A stretch of 64,000 bases of DNA from the NCBI RefSeq assembly GCF_001885765.1, contig NZ_JXKD01000006.1, positions 81,337 to 145,336 on the forward strand, in the 5' to 3' direction. Every line of letters starts with the position of its first letter. Position 1 is the stretch's first letter. The DNA comes from Enterococcus aquimarinus (GTDB lineage Bacteria > Bacillota > Bacilli > Lactobacillales > Enterococcaceae). The notes below the pieces were generated by a model. It made no database searches, was not told where the DNA came from, and saw only the letters and a program-made list of their open reading frames with translations. The translations under genes and the position numbers were made by a program. Shown one piece after another: positions 51,528-59,934 of this stretch.

Positions 51528-52611
51528 AGTCGTAACAGAATATTACCGCATTCCCCTACCTGAAATTATGGAGGATGCAAAACACGGTCTCCATACCCAT
51601 TTTGAAGTCCCGATTGTCAAAATTACCACCGAAGACGGCCGAACAGGTGTTGGCTATACATATACAGGGGGCTTTGGTGGAGAATCGATAGCCAAACTCA
51701 TTGACAAAGAACTCAAACACATATTACTGGGCAAAGATGCCTCTTGTATCGAATCACTATGGGATCAAATGAATTGGGGCATCCACTATGTCGCACGCGG
51801 CGGACTCGCGAGCTTTGCGATTGCAGCTTGTGACATTGCATTATGGGATTTACGTGCCAAAAAAGCAGATGAACCGCTCTATAAATTACTCGGTGGCCAC
51901 AGCAATAAAGTTAAATGTTACGGTGGCGCCATTGATTTGAACTTCCCGCTAGAAAAATTACTGGCAAATAATCAAAAATACTTAGACATGGGCCTAAAAG
52001 CCGTAAAAATTAAACTCGGACAACCAACACTAGCCGAAGATATTGAACGAATCAAAGCGGTTCGTGAACTCATCGGACCAGATGTCGTGTTTATGGTGGA
52101 TGCCAATATGAGCTGGTCGGTTGAAAAAGCGATTAAAGCAGCGAAATTAATGGCGCCCTATAATATTTTATTCCTTGAAGAACCCACCATTCCAGAAGAT
52201 TACGAGGGCTATGCACGAATTACCCAAGAAGGACACATTGCCGTCGCAGGAGGCGAAAACTTACGTACTCCGATCGAATTCATGCATATGATTCAATATG
52301 GGCACGTTGACTTCCCGCAACCAGATGCCTCAAACTGTGGAGGCATTACGGGTTGGCTTAAAGTCGCTGCCTTAACCCAAGTACATAACCTCTCTGTTTC
52401 GACTCACGGCATGCAAGAACTCCATGTGAGCTTACTAGCCGCGATGCCTAACGCGGGCTATCTCGAAATGCATAGCTTCCCTATTGATCAGTACACCACG
52501 CGTCCCCTTGTCATCGATCCAGAAGATGGACACGCTGTTGCACCCGAAATCCCCGGCACAGGCGTCATCTTCGATTGGGACAAACTCGCCCCTCATAGAA
52601 TGCCGTTTTGA
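51511..52611 (+). CDS. enolase-superfamily enzyme (mandelate racemase/muconate lactonizing type), probable acid-sugar dehydratase
   Basis: A 366-residue protein with the superfamily layout. The KxK motif is Lys166-Ile-Lys168, metal ligands Asp197 (FMVDANMSW), Glu223 or Glu224 (FLEEPTIP) and Glu249 (AGGENLR), with Asp272 and His299 (STHGMQELH) as the likely base dyad of the mandelate racemase subgroup. The N-terminal capping domain ends about residue 120. The start at 51511 follows GGAGG. Last gene of the uxa operon, followed by a strong terminator. A dehydratase or epimerase for galactarate, galactonate, rhamnonate or a 4-deoxy uronate derivative is plausible; the substrate is unknown. Confidence 0.85.
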   Translation: MSTIIEVVTEYYRIPLPEIMEDAKHGLHTHFEVPIVKITTEDGRTGVGYTYTGGFGGESIAKLIDKELKHILLGKDASCIESLWDQMNWGIHYVARGGLASFAIAACDIALWDLRAKKADEPLYKLLGGHSNKVKCYGGAIDLNFPLEKLLANNQKYLDMGLKAVKIKLGQPTLAEDIERIKAVRELIGPDVVFMVDANMSWSVEKAIKAAKLMAPYNILFLEEPTIPEDYEGYARITQEGHIAVAGGENLRTPIEFMHMIQYGHVDFPQPDASNCGGITGWLKVAALTQVHNLSVSTHGMQELHVSLLAAMPNAGYLEMHSFPIDQYTTRPLVIDPEDGHAVAPEIPGTGVIFDWDKLAPHRMPF

Positions 52612-52640
52612 TCTAACGGCAATCCTCGATTAGGATTATC

Positions 52641-52672
52641 AAAAAAGAGAGCATTCAACTGCTCTCTTTTTT
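52641..52672 (+). terminator. terminator of the uxa operon
   Basis: AAAAAGAGAGCA pairs perfectly with TGCTCTCTTTTT around a six-base loop, 30 bases beyond the last stop of the operon. Confidence 0.92.
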
Positions 52673-52730
52673 GATTTCATTCGATTTTACAGATGATTAT
52701 TCTTAATTAACGATCATCTACCTATAACCT

Positions 52731-52940
52731 CTACTTCTGTTTTTTATCTATGAATACACCGTGAATAATGGGGATTGTATAGTAAATCAAAATAACCCCG
52801 CCTAAAGCAATTAATAGATGTCCCGGCACAATTTCATAAGAAGCCGTTTCCAAGATATATCCATTATCAAACCGAAGAAACTGAAATCCAATGATCAAAG
52901 ACATCACTCCTAAAATAATATTGCTCGATACTTTCTTCAA
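52731..52940 (-). CDS. small two-helix membrane protein
   Basis: A 69-residue protein with two hydrophobic segments (IILGVMSLIIGFQFL and GHLLIALGGVILIYYTIPII) and a basic tail FIDKKQK. The start appears to be TTG at 52940, nine bases after AAAGGA; no ATG is available upstream. It is monocistronic between the uxa terminator and the ribosomal protein terminators. I do not recognise the family. Confidence 0.55.
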   Translation of the reverse strand: MKKVSSNIILGVMSLIIGFQFLRFDNGYILETASYEIVPGHLLIALGGVILIYYTIPIIHGVFIDKKQK

Positions 52941-53039
52941 ATTAATTCAATCCTTTCATTTTAAATGTATCGTAATCTTATATTATATTTAAACGAAAAA
53001 TTCAATCGAAATGTAAACGCTATGCAAAAGAGATTTTAT

Positions 53040-53075
53040 AAAAAAAGACACCTTCCAAAATTTGGAAAGTGCCTT
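53040..53075 (-). terminator. second terminator downstream of rpsI
   Basis: On the minus strand GGCACTTTCCAAA pairs with TTTGGAAGGTGTC (one wobble pair, one mismatch-like position) and a run of seven T follows. It is about 200 bases beyond rpsI, after a first terminator, which suggests a separate short transcript between them. Confidence 0.75.
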
Positions 53076-53212
53076 GAAACGTCTTAATGGAATAGTACTC
53101 GATTTCAAAGGAAATCTCCGTCCCATACTGTATTCGTAAGCGAATAAATTCGCAACGACACAAAAAAAGGAAACTGCGCTCAGCCTTGCTTCGCCCAGTA
53201 CGAGTCTCGTAA
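53076..53212 (-). other. unassigned structured segment between two terminators
   Basis: About 140 bases, less A/T-rich than the surroundings, lie between two minus-strand terminators. On the minus strand it holds GAGACTCGTACTGGGCGAAG-like sequence and a small perfect hairpin GCGAAT-TT-ATTCGC. The open frames crossing it have no ribosome site and span the terminators. It could be a small RNA or a dispersed repeat unit. Confidence 0.35.
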
Positions 53213-53255
53213 CAAACAAAAAAACCATTCCAAAAAGAAATGGTTTTTTGTTTGA
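53213..53255 (-). terminator. terminator of the rplM-rpsI operon
   Basis: CAAACAAAAAAACCATT pairs with AATGGTTTTTTGTTTG around a short loop, about 15 bases after the rpsI stop. Confidence 0.85.
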
Positions 53256-53268
53256 ACGATAATCGCAA

Positions 53269-53661
53269 TTAACGTTTTGAGAATTGTGAAGCTTTACGAG
53301 CTTTCTTAAGACCTGGTTTTTTACGTTCCACCATACGAGCGTCACGAGTTAATAGACCTGCTTGTTTTAAAGCTGGACGGAAATCAGGATCTACAGTTAA
53401 TAATGCACGTGCGATACCATGACGGATTGCACCTGATTGTCCTGCGTAGCCTCCACCGTTAACGTTCACTAATACGTCATATGCGCCTTTTGTTTCAGTT
53501 ACGCCAAAAGGTTGGTTGATAACTTCACGTAGGTCAGCATGTGGGATATATGTTTCAATGTCTTTTTTGTTAATAGTAATTTTACCAGTTCCTGGTACTA
53601 AACGTACGCGAGCAACTGCGTTTTTACGACGGCCTGTGCCGATATATTGAGCTTGTGCCAA
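53269..53661 (-). CDS. rpsI: 30S ribosomal protein S9
   Basis: A 130-residue ribosomal protein with the universal features [41 protein letters not shown] and the basic tail [18 protein letters not shown] that contacts P-site tRNA. It lies 15 bases downstream of rplM in the usual order, and a terminator follows. Confidence 0.98.
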   Translation of the reverse strand: MAQAQYIGTGRRKNAVARVRLVPGTGKITINKKDIETYIPHADLREVINQPFGVTETKGAYDVLVNVNGGGYAGQSGAIRHGIARALLTVDPDFRPALKQAGLLTRDARMVERKKPGLKKARKASQFSKR

Positions 53662-53676
53662 TGAAATTCCCTCCTA

Positions 53677-54120
53677 TTAAATTAAGTTTGTAAGATCCAA
53701 TACTTCTGGTTGTTGTGCTGCATGTGGGTGTGTTCCTTCAGCATAAACGTGTAATTTCATGCCTTGAGCACGACCTAAAGTATTTTTAGGTAACATACCT
53801 TTAACAGAAGTTTCGATTAGACGACGAGAGTTTTTCTCACGTAATTCTCCAGCTGAGATTGATTTAATTCCGCCGATGTATCCTGAGTGACGGTAGTAAA
53901 TTTTTCCACTTGCTTTATTACCTGTTAATTTAACTTTATCTGCATTAATGACAATTACAAAATCACCTGTATCCACATGGGGAGTGAATGTTGGTTTATT
54001 TTTTCCACGTAGAATTGATGCTACGACTGATGAAAGACGACCCATAGGAACATCTGTTGCATCAACTACATACCATTTACGTTCTACTTCGCCAGTTTTG
54101 GCCATATATGTTGTACGCAC
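53677..54120 (-). CDS. rplM: 50S ribosomal protein L13
   Basis: A 147-residue ribosomal protein beginning [21 protein letters not shown], with [39 protein letters not shown] and [12 protein letters not shown]. The start is GTG at 54120 behind GGAGG with nine bases spacing. It is the first gene of the rplM-rpsI operon; the roughly 110-base leader upstream fits an L13 autoregulatory leader. Confidence 0.98.
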   Translation of the reverse strand: MRTTYMAKTGEVERKWYVVDATDVPMGRLSSVVASILRGKNKPTFTPHVDTGDFVIVINADKVKLTGNKASGKIYYRHSGYIGGIKSISAGELREKNSRRLIETSVKGMLPKNTLGRAQGMKLHVYAEGTHPHAAQQPEVLDLTNLI

Positions 54121-54230
54121 TGTATTTTTCCTCCAATTTCAATTTCGAATGTTTGACATGCATTTGAGTTTCCGGGGCTCTTAATGGGGCAAACAATACC
54201 ATTTAATATGATACCTAGATTTCACGCGAA
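54121..54230 (-). promoter_or_regulatory. probable L13 leader (5' untranslated region of rplM)
   Basis: The leader contains GCCCCATTAAGAGCCCCGGAAAC and an upstream A/T-rich stretch able to fold into a short stem near the ribosome site. Position and rough sequence match Bacillota L13 leaders, where L13 represses its own operon. The assignment was made by eye. Confidence 0.45.
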
Positions 54231-54265
54231 TGTCAATCATTTTCTATTGAAAAAAAGAAATAAAA

Positions 54266-54292
54266 ATATCCCTCAAAAAAATTGAGGGATAT
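54266..54292 (-). terminator. terminator after the Dps gene
   Basis: ATATCCCTCAA pairs with TTGAGGGATAT around a five-base A loop; on the minus strand a T-rich run follows, directly after the dps stop. Confidence 0.85.
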
Positions 54293-54300
54293 CGCGAATG

Positions 54301-54789
54301 TTATCTTGTCATTTCAGAATAAGCGGGGGCAATTTCTGGGGCAAAGCCTAATTTTGCTTGAAGCATCCAGATTTTTTTCTCGATATCTGTATTGAAGCTC
54401 GTAAAGATATCTTGCGTGCTGTCGTCGCCTTCTTCGCCAGCTACTTCGATGCCTTTTTTGTACAAATCAGCTAAATAGCGGTAACCAGAAACAAGTGTTG
54501 CCATGCGTTCTGGAATCGTACGTTCATATGTTCCAACTTCGTCTTTAATACCAGTATGATCAATAAACTCTTGTAAGGTGGAATAAGGTGCACCATCTAA
54601 GGTAATTAAACGCTCTGAGATTACATCTAATTGCGCATTGATTTCATCCATGAATTCGTCCATCAAAGGATGTAACGTTAGGAATTCTGGACCGCGCATA
54701 TACCAGTGGGTTTGATGAATCACAACTGAAAACTGACTTAAATCCGCCACTAGTTGATTTAATATTTCTTTCGTTTGTTCGTATTTCAT
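54301..54789 (-). CDS. dps: Dps family ferritin-like DNA-protection protein
   Basis: A 162-residue four-helix protein that oxidises and stores iron as a dodecamer and protects against peroxide. The intersubunit ferroxidase ligands are visible in VVIHQTHWYMRGPEFLTLHPLMDEFMDEI (His, His, Asp, Glu). The length is normal. It is monocistronic with its own terminator; an AATAATGATTATT palindrome about 60 bases upstream suggests control by PerR or Fur. Confidence 0.93.
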   Translation of the reverse strand: MKYEQTKEILNQLVADLSQFSVVIHQTHWYMRGPEFLTLHPLMDEFMDEINAQLDVISERLITLDGAPYSTLQEFIDHTGIKDEVGTYERTIPERMATLVSGYRYLADLYKKGIEVAGEEGDDSTQDIFTSFNTDIEKKIWMLQAKLGFAPEIAPAYSEMTR

Positions 54790-54850
54790 CTTAACATCTC
54801 CTCACTTTCTTGTATATCTAGCATAGTACGAAACAACGAAAATGTACAAT

Positions 54851-54863
54851 AATAATGATTATT
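54851..54863 (-). promoter_or_regulatory. PerR/Fur-like box upstream of dps
   Basis: AATAATGATTATT is a perfect 6-1-6 inverted repeat differing only at the outer bases from both the PerR core TATAATNATTATA and the Fur core GATAATNATTATC. It lies 62 bases before the dps start. Confidence 0.6.
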
Positions 54864-54875
54864 TGAGAAACTTTC

Positions 54876-55595
54876 TCAATTTGTCGGTTCTCCCATCGAT
54901 GGTACCTCTATCTCATTCAATGCTTCCGTCATCGCGTTCGTTAATTCTTCTTGAGACCGCATGCCTGAGAAGAAAGCAAGATACAAGCTGGCTAGGGATT
55001 CGTCTTGACCGTTAACGATTTCCCATTTCCCTCGATTGACTTTTAACTGTAACGTTACTTCTGTACTCGTGTCATTTGCCTCGATTGTCGGAATCTTTTC
55101 TTGCATAATGGCCACGGTTGTCGCAATTAACGTTTTCTCATCTTTAACCAACTCATTGTCGTTTTGAATACGGACTAACAGCTCCGTAATCGATTCTTTA
55201 AATAATTGTAGTAAATTGAATCCTTGTATCTCATACGTTACATGATATATCGGCTTGGTTTCTGTAATGTTTTTGATTTGGTAACTCGTCGTTTCGCGCA
55301 TTTGTTGCATCAACATTTCGGAAATCTCCATCGCGAGCTGCTCGTCCACTGCTTCACCTGTCTGTAATATCCCTTGGGTAAAATTCTCTTCAAACAGTGT
55401 CCGTTGTTCGACGAAAATTTCCGTTAATTCTTCACTATTCGCAAAATTTGTTTGGAAAGCTTCCGTTTGTTGATCATAAATCATCGTATCAATCAAGATA
55501 TTTGCCGCTTCCTCCGCGGGAATTGCCTTTGTACAACCGCTTATAAATAAGAGCATGAATAATAAAGCACCTATCACGGTTCCTGTTTTTTTCAT
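54876..55595 (-). CDS. predicted lipoprotein of unknown function (DUF5105-like)
   Basis: A 239-residue lipoprotein with signal MKKTGTVIGALLFMLLFISGC and lipobox ISGC. The mature part is acidic and mostly helical, beginning with an AEEAANILIDTMIYDQQTEAF segment and closing with a beta-rich stretch (STEVTLQLKVNRGKWEIVNG). It loosely resembles DUF5105 proteins of enterococci and bacilli. It stands alone upstream of dps; nothing in the neighbourhood suggests a role. Confidence 0.75.
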   Translation of the reverse strand: MKKTGTVIGALLFMLLFISGCTKAIPAEEAANILIDTMIYDQQTEAFQTNFANSEELTEIFVEQRTLFEENFTQGILQTGEAVDEQLAMEISEMLMQQMRETTSYQIKNITETKPIYHVTYEIQGFNLLQLFKESITELLVRIQNDNELVKDEKTLIATTVAIMQEKIPTIEANDTSTEVTLQLKVNRGKWEIVNGQDESLASLYLAFFSGMRSQEELTNAMTEALNEIEVPSMGEPTN

Positions 55596-55710
55596 TTCTT
55601 TCCCTCCATTGTTTGATCACTCCTTATTATTCAATAAAGCGAAGCAATTTGTCTAGTATTCACCCTTTTTTGCGTATCTTCTTAAAAGAATATAGAAAAA
55701 GGAGAATAGA

Positions 55711-56376
55711 ATGAAACTTTTTTATATTGGCTGTTGTATCGGTTCCGTGCTCACGGTAATTGCGCGCTATCTACCACTAAACCAAGAAGCCCGTCCTTCT
55801 TGCTCTGACGATCGCACTTCTCATCCTACGCAAGCATCCTTTTTTTCATTGATTCCTCTTTGCTATCGTGATGTTTCTTGTCAAAAAAATGGTTATTTTG
55901 TTCATGGATTGAGTGCACTTATTTACGGTTGTGTCTTTGTTTTCTCACTGCAACAAGAAACACTGATGTTAAAGTGTCTACTTCTCTGTTGGCTAACAAT
56001 GGCTTTTTTACTGTCAATGACCGATCTCTTCTACTTTATTGTCGAACCCAAACTCTTATATCCATTCGGGGTTTTGCTATGGCTCCTTCATTTCTATTTT
56101 CAGTCTCCTTTTTACTGGTATACTGGTGTCTTCGTGCTCTTTTGCTTATTCATCGTGACTTTCTTCTTTCAATCTTATCTCGGGCTGGGAGATGTCCTCT
56201 TATTACTCATTTGGGGACCTTGGCTATCGTTATATGAATTATTTTTACTTTTAGCAATTGCCAGTTGTTTGGCTCTGGTCTTTTTTTGCCTCTATTTCTT
56301 AGTGAAAAAAAAACAGCTCGGCTATCTCCCTTTTGTTCCGTTTCTAAGCCTCGGTCTTTGGTATCTTCTTACTTAG
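55711..56376 (+). CDS. comC: prepilin peptidase (ComC/A24 family) with degenerate zinc motif
   Basis: A 221-residue membrane protease that cleaves type IV prepilin-like leader peptides for competence pili. The two catalytic Asp regions are present: LSMTDLFYFIVEP and SYLGLGDVLLLL. The N-terminal cytoplasmic loop that normally holds two CxxC zinc pairs is reduced to RPSCSDDRTSHPTQASFF..SCQKNG with isolated cysteines, which also occurs in several lactic bacteria. The start follows AAGGAG and the terminator beyond is shared with sagA. It is an orphan copy, away from pilin genes. Confidence 0.85.
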   Translation: MKLFYIGCCIGSVLTVIARYLPLNQEARPSCSDDRTSHPTQASFFSLIPLCYRDVSCQKNGYFVHGLSALIYGCVFVFSLQQETLMLKCLLLCWLTMAFLLSMTDLFYFIVEPKLLYPFGVLLWLLHFYFQSPFYWYTGVFVLFCLFIVTFFFQSYLGLGDVLLLLIWGPWLSLYELFLLLAIASCLALVFFCLYFLVKKKQLGYLPFVPFLSLGLWYLLT

Positions 56377-56386
56377 TACACACGAA

Positions 56387-56417
56387 AAAAGCTGACGAAA
56401 TGAACTCGTCAGCTTTT
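56387..56417. terminator. bidirectional terminator between comC and sagA
   Basis: AAAAGCTGACGA pairs perfectly with TCGTCAGCTTTT around a seven-base loop; it is suited to both convergent genes. Confidence 0.9.
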
Positions 56418-56423
56418 ATTTCA

Positions 56424-57770
56424 TTACATACGTACTGCGAAACTTGGTCCCCATGAACCAACAGAACTAACGCTTACGCTTTGACCTGGAGATGGTGCAT
56501 GGATGTATTGTCCGCCACCTAAAGCAATGGCTACATGGTAAGTACTACCTGCAGAACCCCAGAAATACAAATCGCCTGGTTGTGCTTCGGCAACAGAAAT
56601 TTTTGTGCCAGCACTTTCTTGAGGAACAGTCCAACCACCGATTTCACGGCCAGTTGCGTTACGGAAAACATAGCTTGTAAAGCCTGAACAGTCAAAACCA
56701 CTTGGTGTTTTTCCACCCCATACATAAGGTACGCCTAAATATTTATACGCTTCTGCAATCACCGAAGAACCATTCCCTGAAGGTGCTGGAGCTGGTGTAG
56801 GCGTTGGAGCAACTGGAGCTGGAGCTGGTGTTTCGACGCTCGTATTTGACTCCTCCGTTGTACTTGATGATGGCGTATTAGACGATGACGTGTTATTACT
56901 GCTTGATGACGTCTGGTTGTTACTTGAATTATTATTGGTACTTGTTTGTGAATTATTTGTTTGGTTATTCGTTGTTTGATTTGTTGTATTATTTGTTGCG
57001 GCTTGTGCTTCTTCTTGTGCTTGAGCTTCTTGCGCTGCTTGGCGTTGTGCTTGAGCCGCTAAACGTGCTTCTTCAGCAATTCGAGCTTGTTCTGCTTCTG
57101 CTGCTGCTTTACGTTCTTTGATTGCTTCTTTTTCACTTTCTTTTGACGCTTGTTGTAAAGCATAATCTGCTTTAGCGACTGCTAAGTCTGCTTGACTACG
57201 TTCTAGTTCACCTTTTTGTGCTTCTAGCGTGACTTGCGTTTCTTGAATTTCACCTAATTTGGTTTCATTTTCAATCTTTTTATCTTCTACTGCTTGTTTA
57301 TCTTCTTTTTGTTGTGTCACTAAATCATTATTAGCATTCACGATCGTTGACATCGCTTGAACACGACCAATCGCATCTGTAATTGAGTCAGCATTAATGA
57401 CCGCTTCAATTAAAGTTGTTTGGCTCCCATTTACTTGGACGTCACGCGCTTGATTACGAATCGCTTCTTCACGACGTTCAATACGGACTTCTAAATCAGC
57501 AATTTCTTGTTGTAATTGCTCTGTTTCTTTTGTTAATGTTTCTTTTTTCGCAAAAAGTTCTTGTGCTTTGGCGTTGATGCCTGCAACTTCTGCTTCTAAA
57601 CCACTAATTTGCGATTGTAAAGCTGCTTGTTTACTTTGTAATTCAGTAATTTCTTTATTTTTTTGTTCAATTTGCGTATCAAAGTCATCTGCAAAAGCAA
57701 TCGCAGGTGCTGCTACTACGGTAAACAATAAAGAACAGGCGAGTAATGATGATAAAATTCGTTTCTTCAA
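56424..57770 (-). CDS. sagA: secreted peptidoglycan endopeptidase, SagA/P54-like (NlpC/P60)
   Basis: A 448-residue secreted hydrolase. Signal peptide MKKRILSSLLACSLLFTVVAAP ends about residue 27 (AFADD); a long coiled coil follows to about 245; a Ser/Asn/Thr/Gln-rich linker to about 310 and a Pro-rich hinge precede the NlpC/P60 domain. Catalytic residues are Cys361 (FDCSGF), His412 (TYHVAIAL) and His424 (YIHAP). The spacing of 51 and 63 residues equals that recalled for E. faecium SagA (Cys443, His494, His506). SagA cleaves cross-linked peptidoglycan during septation and releases muropeptides sensed by host NOD2. Confidence 0.93.
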   Translation of the reverse strand: MKKRILSSLLACSLLFTVVAAPAIAFADDFDTQIEQKNKEITELQSKQAALQSQISGLEAEVAGINAKAQELFAKKETLTKETEQLQQEIADLEVRIERREEAIRNQARDVQVNGSQTTLIEAVINADSITDAIGRVQAMSTIVNANNDLVTQQKEDKQAVEDKKIENETKLGEIQETQVTLEAQKGELERSQADLAVAKADYALQQASKESEKEAIKERKAAAEAEQARIAEEARLAAQAQRQAAQEAQAQEEAQAATNNTTNQTTNNQTNNSQTSTNNNSSNNQTSSSSNNTSSSNTPSSSTTEESNTSVETPAPAPVAPTPTPAPAPSGNGSSVIAEAYKYLGVPYVWGGKTPSGFDCSGFTSYVFRNATGREIGGWTVPQESAGTKISVAEAQPGDLYFWGSAGSTYHVAIALGGGQYIHAPSPGQSVSVSSVGSWGPSFAVRM

Positions 57771-57949
57771 GTGATATTCCTCCGATTGATTGACTGTATT
57801 TAAACTATTTTTAATTTGTTTTAAAATTTCTTAATTAATATTAACGACAAGCTGATTGTAACACAGGTGTATGACAGGATGATAAAACAAATGTTACAAA
57901 TATGTTTCAATCTCGCTTTTTTATCACAACTGTTCTTATTTTCTTCATT

Positions 57950-59335
57950 TCAAGGTTGTAAAGACTCAAAAAGTGGTGTTTCACCGGATTCGTTTCGTAT
58001 TTCTTTCAAATCAATTTTTTTGAAAATCAATCGAATCAGACCGTCAGACGACCATTGTTTCTCATATAATAGACCAATCGTACCGTGTTCTAGAACAGTC
58101 ATGGCAGAATAGATGAAGGAGCCTTGCTCTATTAACTGTTCCCCTGACCATGTGAGTCCATTATCCAGACTAAAAAGTAAGACACCATTTTCTCTCTTGT
58201 GGGTTGAACGAGGGCCTAAAAACAACAGTCCTTGTTGATTATCTAATCGATACGGGAGGACACTAAATTGGCATACCGGATTGATTAAGGTTTCTTCAAA
58301 GGTAATTTCACCCCAACTGACGCCGCCATCTAGACTAATCGCCTTTGCTACACACCCTTTTCCATAATGATTTCGCATATACAGTCTGAGCGATCCATCC
58401 AGTTGTTCAATCACCTGTGATTCTGTTAATTCATATTTTTTTAATGCTTCTCCCAAACTTTCCGCAGAAATATCACTTAAAGAAACAGGACGTCCATCAT
58501 TAGGTGATGCTCCACGTTGCCAAGTCTGTCCATGATCATCGCTATAAATAACGCTACAAGAGAAAAAACCACTTTTATTCATAAAATAAATTGGAAAAAG
58601 CAACCGTCCTGGATACCGACCGTGTTCCAGTTGAATCCCTCTACTAGGACCCGTTCCAATAAAACTCATCCATTCTTCTTTCACTTGGTTATTTAACTCA
58701 ATTGGATTCGACCAACTATGACCTTCATCATCGCTAAAAATGAGTTGTAAATAGCTTGTCGGTGCTTCATAAAGTTGTTCTTCCTTTAACTCATTGAATT
58801 TTTCATAGATTGTTCCTAAGCGACGTTCACCTTTAAAGACGTAGCCCTCTGTATCTACACGATAGTCGGTTAATGTTTCGTCATCTTTCGTGTATACTCG
58901 TCCGTCATTTGCTATGACGTAAGGATAATAATGACGATTATACACGATTTTCCGATCTTGTTGATCATAGCCTGTCCCTATCCAACTATTAAAAGCACCT
59001 ATTCCTCCTGGGCTATGAGAATAAAGTAACCAAATGCGTTCATTCAGTTGATCTTGGACTAAAGAACAATCAATTGCTGCCGGACCATTGACCCCTTTAT
59101 CACCCAAAAATTCAATGGTTGTTTGAATCGGCTCCCATGTCTCACCTTGATCAAAACTCCTTCGAATCACATTTTTTATTTCGTTTGGATTATCTCTTTG
59201 ATTGGTCATTCGAGCATCTGCCGCTGCAATTAATGTTTTCTTTTTTGTATAAAGCAATGCTGGAATCCGAAAAGCACTTGATTGATGATCTCCGGGTTTA
59301 AATAATATTTCTTCTTTTAAAACGCTTTCATTCAT
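57950..59335 (-). CDS. sialidase/neuraminidase-like protein (GH33), no signal peptide
   Basis: A 461-residue six-bladed propeller enzyme. The FRIP motif with the first Arg of the arginine triad is at 22-25 (SAFRIPALL), Asp of AADARM is the likely acid/base, and five Asp boxes are present: SFDQGETW, SDDEGHSW, SDDHGQTW, SLDGGVSW and SLDNGLTW. There is no signal peptide or anchor, so it would be intracellular or exported non-classically. It is monocistronic; no sialic-acid transport or catabolic genes are nearby. Cleavage of alpha-linked sialic acid, or a trans-sialidase reaction, is the family role. Confidence 0.88.
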   Translation of the reverse strand: MNESVLKEEILFKPGDHQSSAFRIPALLYTKKKTLIAAADARMTNQRDNPNEIKNVIRRSFDQGETWEPIQTTIEFLGDKGVNGPAAIDCSLVQDQLNERIWLLYSHSPGGIGAFNSWIGTGYDQQDRKIVYNRHYYPYVIANDGRVYTKDDETLTDYRVDTEGYVFKGERRLGTIYEKFNELKEEQLYEAPTSYLQLIFSDDEGHSWSNPIELNNQVKEEWMSFIGTGPSRGIQLEHGRYPGRLLFPIYFMNKSGFFSCSVIYSDDHGQTWQRGASPNDGRPVSLSDISAESLGEALKKYELTESQVIEQLDGSLRLYMRNHYGKGCVAKAISLDGGVSWGEITFEETLINPVCQFSVLPYRLDNQQGLLFLGPRSTHKRENGVLLFSLDNGLTWSGEQLIEQGSFIYSAMTVLEHGTIGLLYEKQWSSDGLIRLIFKKIDLKEIRNESGETPLFESLQP

Positions 59336-59369
59336 AAGTATGCTGTCTCCTTTATTCGCTTAACGATGA

Positions 59370-59427
59370 TAAAAAAACTGTCTCAATCAGTGTACCAAAA
59401 AAGGACAACGATTGAGACAGTTTTTTT
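59370..59427 (-). terminator. terminator after mreD
   Basis: AAAAAACTGTCTCAATC pairs perfectly with GATTGAGACAGTTTTTT around a long loop of about 21 bases; a T run is on both sides. Confidence 0.8.
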
Positions 59428-59932
59428 ATTTTTTCCAGAATATTTTTTTGAGAGGATAAATACTCAATAAATAGAGACCTATATTTAAAAGTAACGTCGG
59501 TGCTAACAATTGTGTCACAAAATAAATCAAATCGATTCGAATTAAATTGAACATTAATTGCAGTCCAACAATGAATAGTTCAAAGAAAGTGACAAATATA
59601 ATCATACCAAAAAAAAGATTAAAATCATTTTCAAATAAGATGCCATATATCAGGTACATCAACCAGATTGTCACTGGAAATACTACCGCATAAATACCTA
59701 AAATCCCTAGGTAATATAAGTCAAAGAGACTGCCAATGATCAAAGCAACGGTAATCATATAATGTTTAGGCAATTGCTTTACAGCAATTAACATAGCAAT
59801 CAAAACGAGATGCGCACGCCAAATGTAATGATTCTGACTCGTCGCGATGAATACTTGCGTCAGATGCGCGTCAATTAACATCAAGAAAAAAAATAAAACA
59901 GGAGTGAAATAATAGAGGTTTCTCCTAATCAT
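59426..59932 (-). CDS. mreD: rod shape-determining protein MreD
   Basis: A 168-residue membrane protein with five hydrophobic segments, starting MIRRNLYYFTPVLFFFLMLIDAHL and with SLFDLYYLGILGIYAVVFPVTIWLMYLIY. It partners MreC in the peripheral cell-wall elongation machinery, which ovoid cocci use without MreB. It lies three bases after mreC. Confidence 0.88.
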   Translation of the reverse strand: MIRRNLYYFTPVLFFFLMLIDAHLTQVFIATSQNHYIWRAHLVLIAMLIAVKQLPKHYMITVALIIGSLFDLYYLGILGIYAVVFPVTIWLMYLIYGILFENDFNLFFGMIIFVTFFELFIVGLQLMFNLIRIDLIYFVTQLLAPTLLLNIGLYLLSIYPLKKIFWKK

Positions 59933-59934
59933 TT

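Noticed and set aside
53020..53268. 82-residue reading frame downstream of rpsI
   Set aside because: It has no ribosome site, runs through two terminator hairpins and shows no recognisable protein features.
56885..57121. Leucine/tyrosine-rich frame on the plus strand inside sagA
   Set aside because: It is a shadow of the Ser/Asn/Gln-rich linker codons of sagA read in reverse.
57867..58112. 81-residue plus-strand frame upstream of sagA
   Set aside because: It largely runs antisense to the 3' end of the sialidase gene and has no ribosome site.
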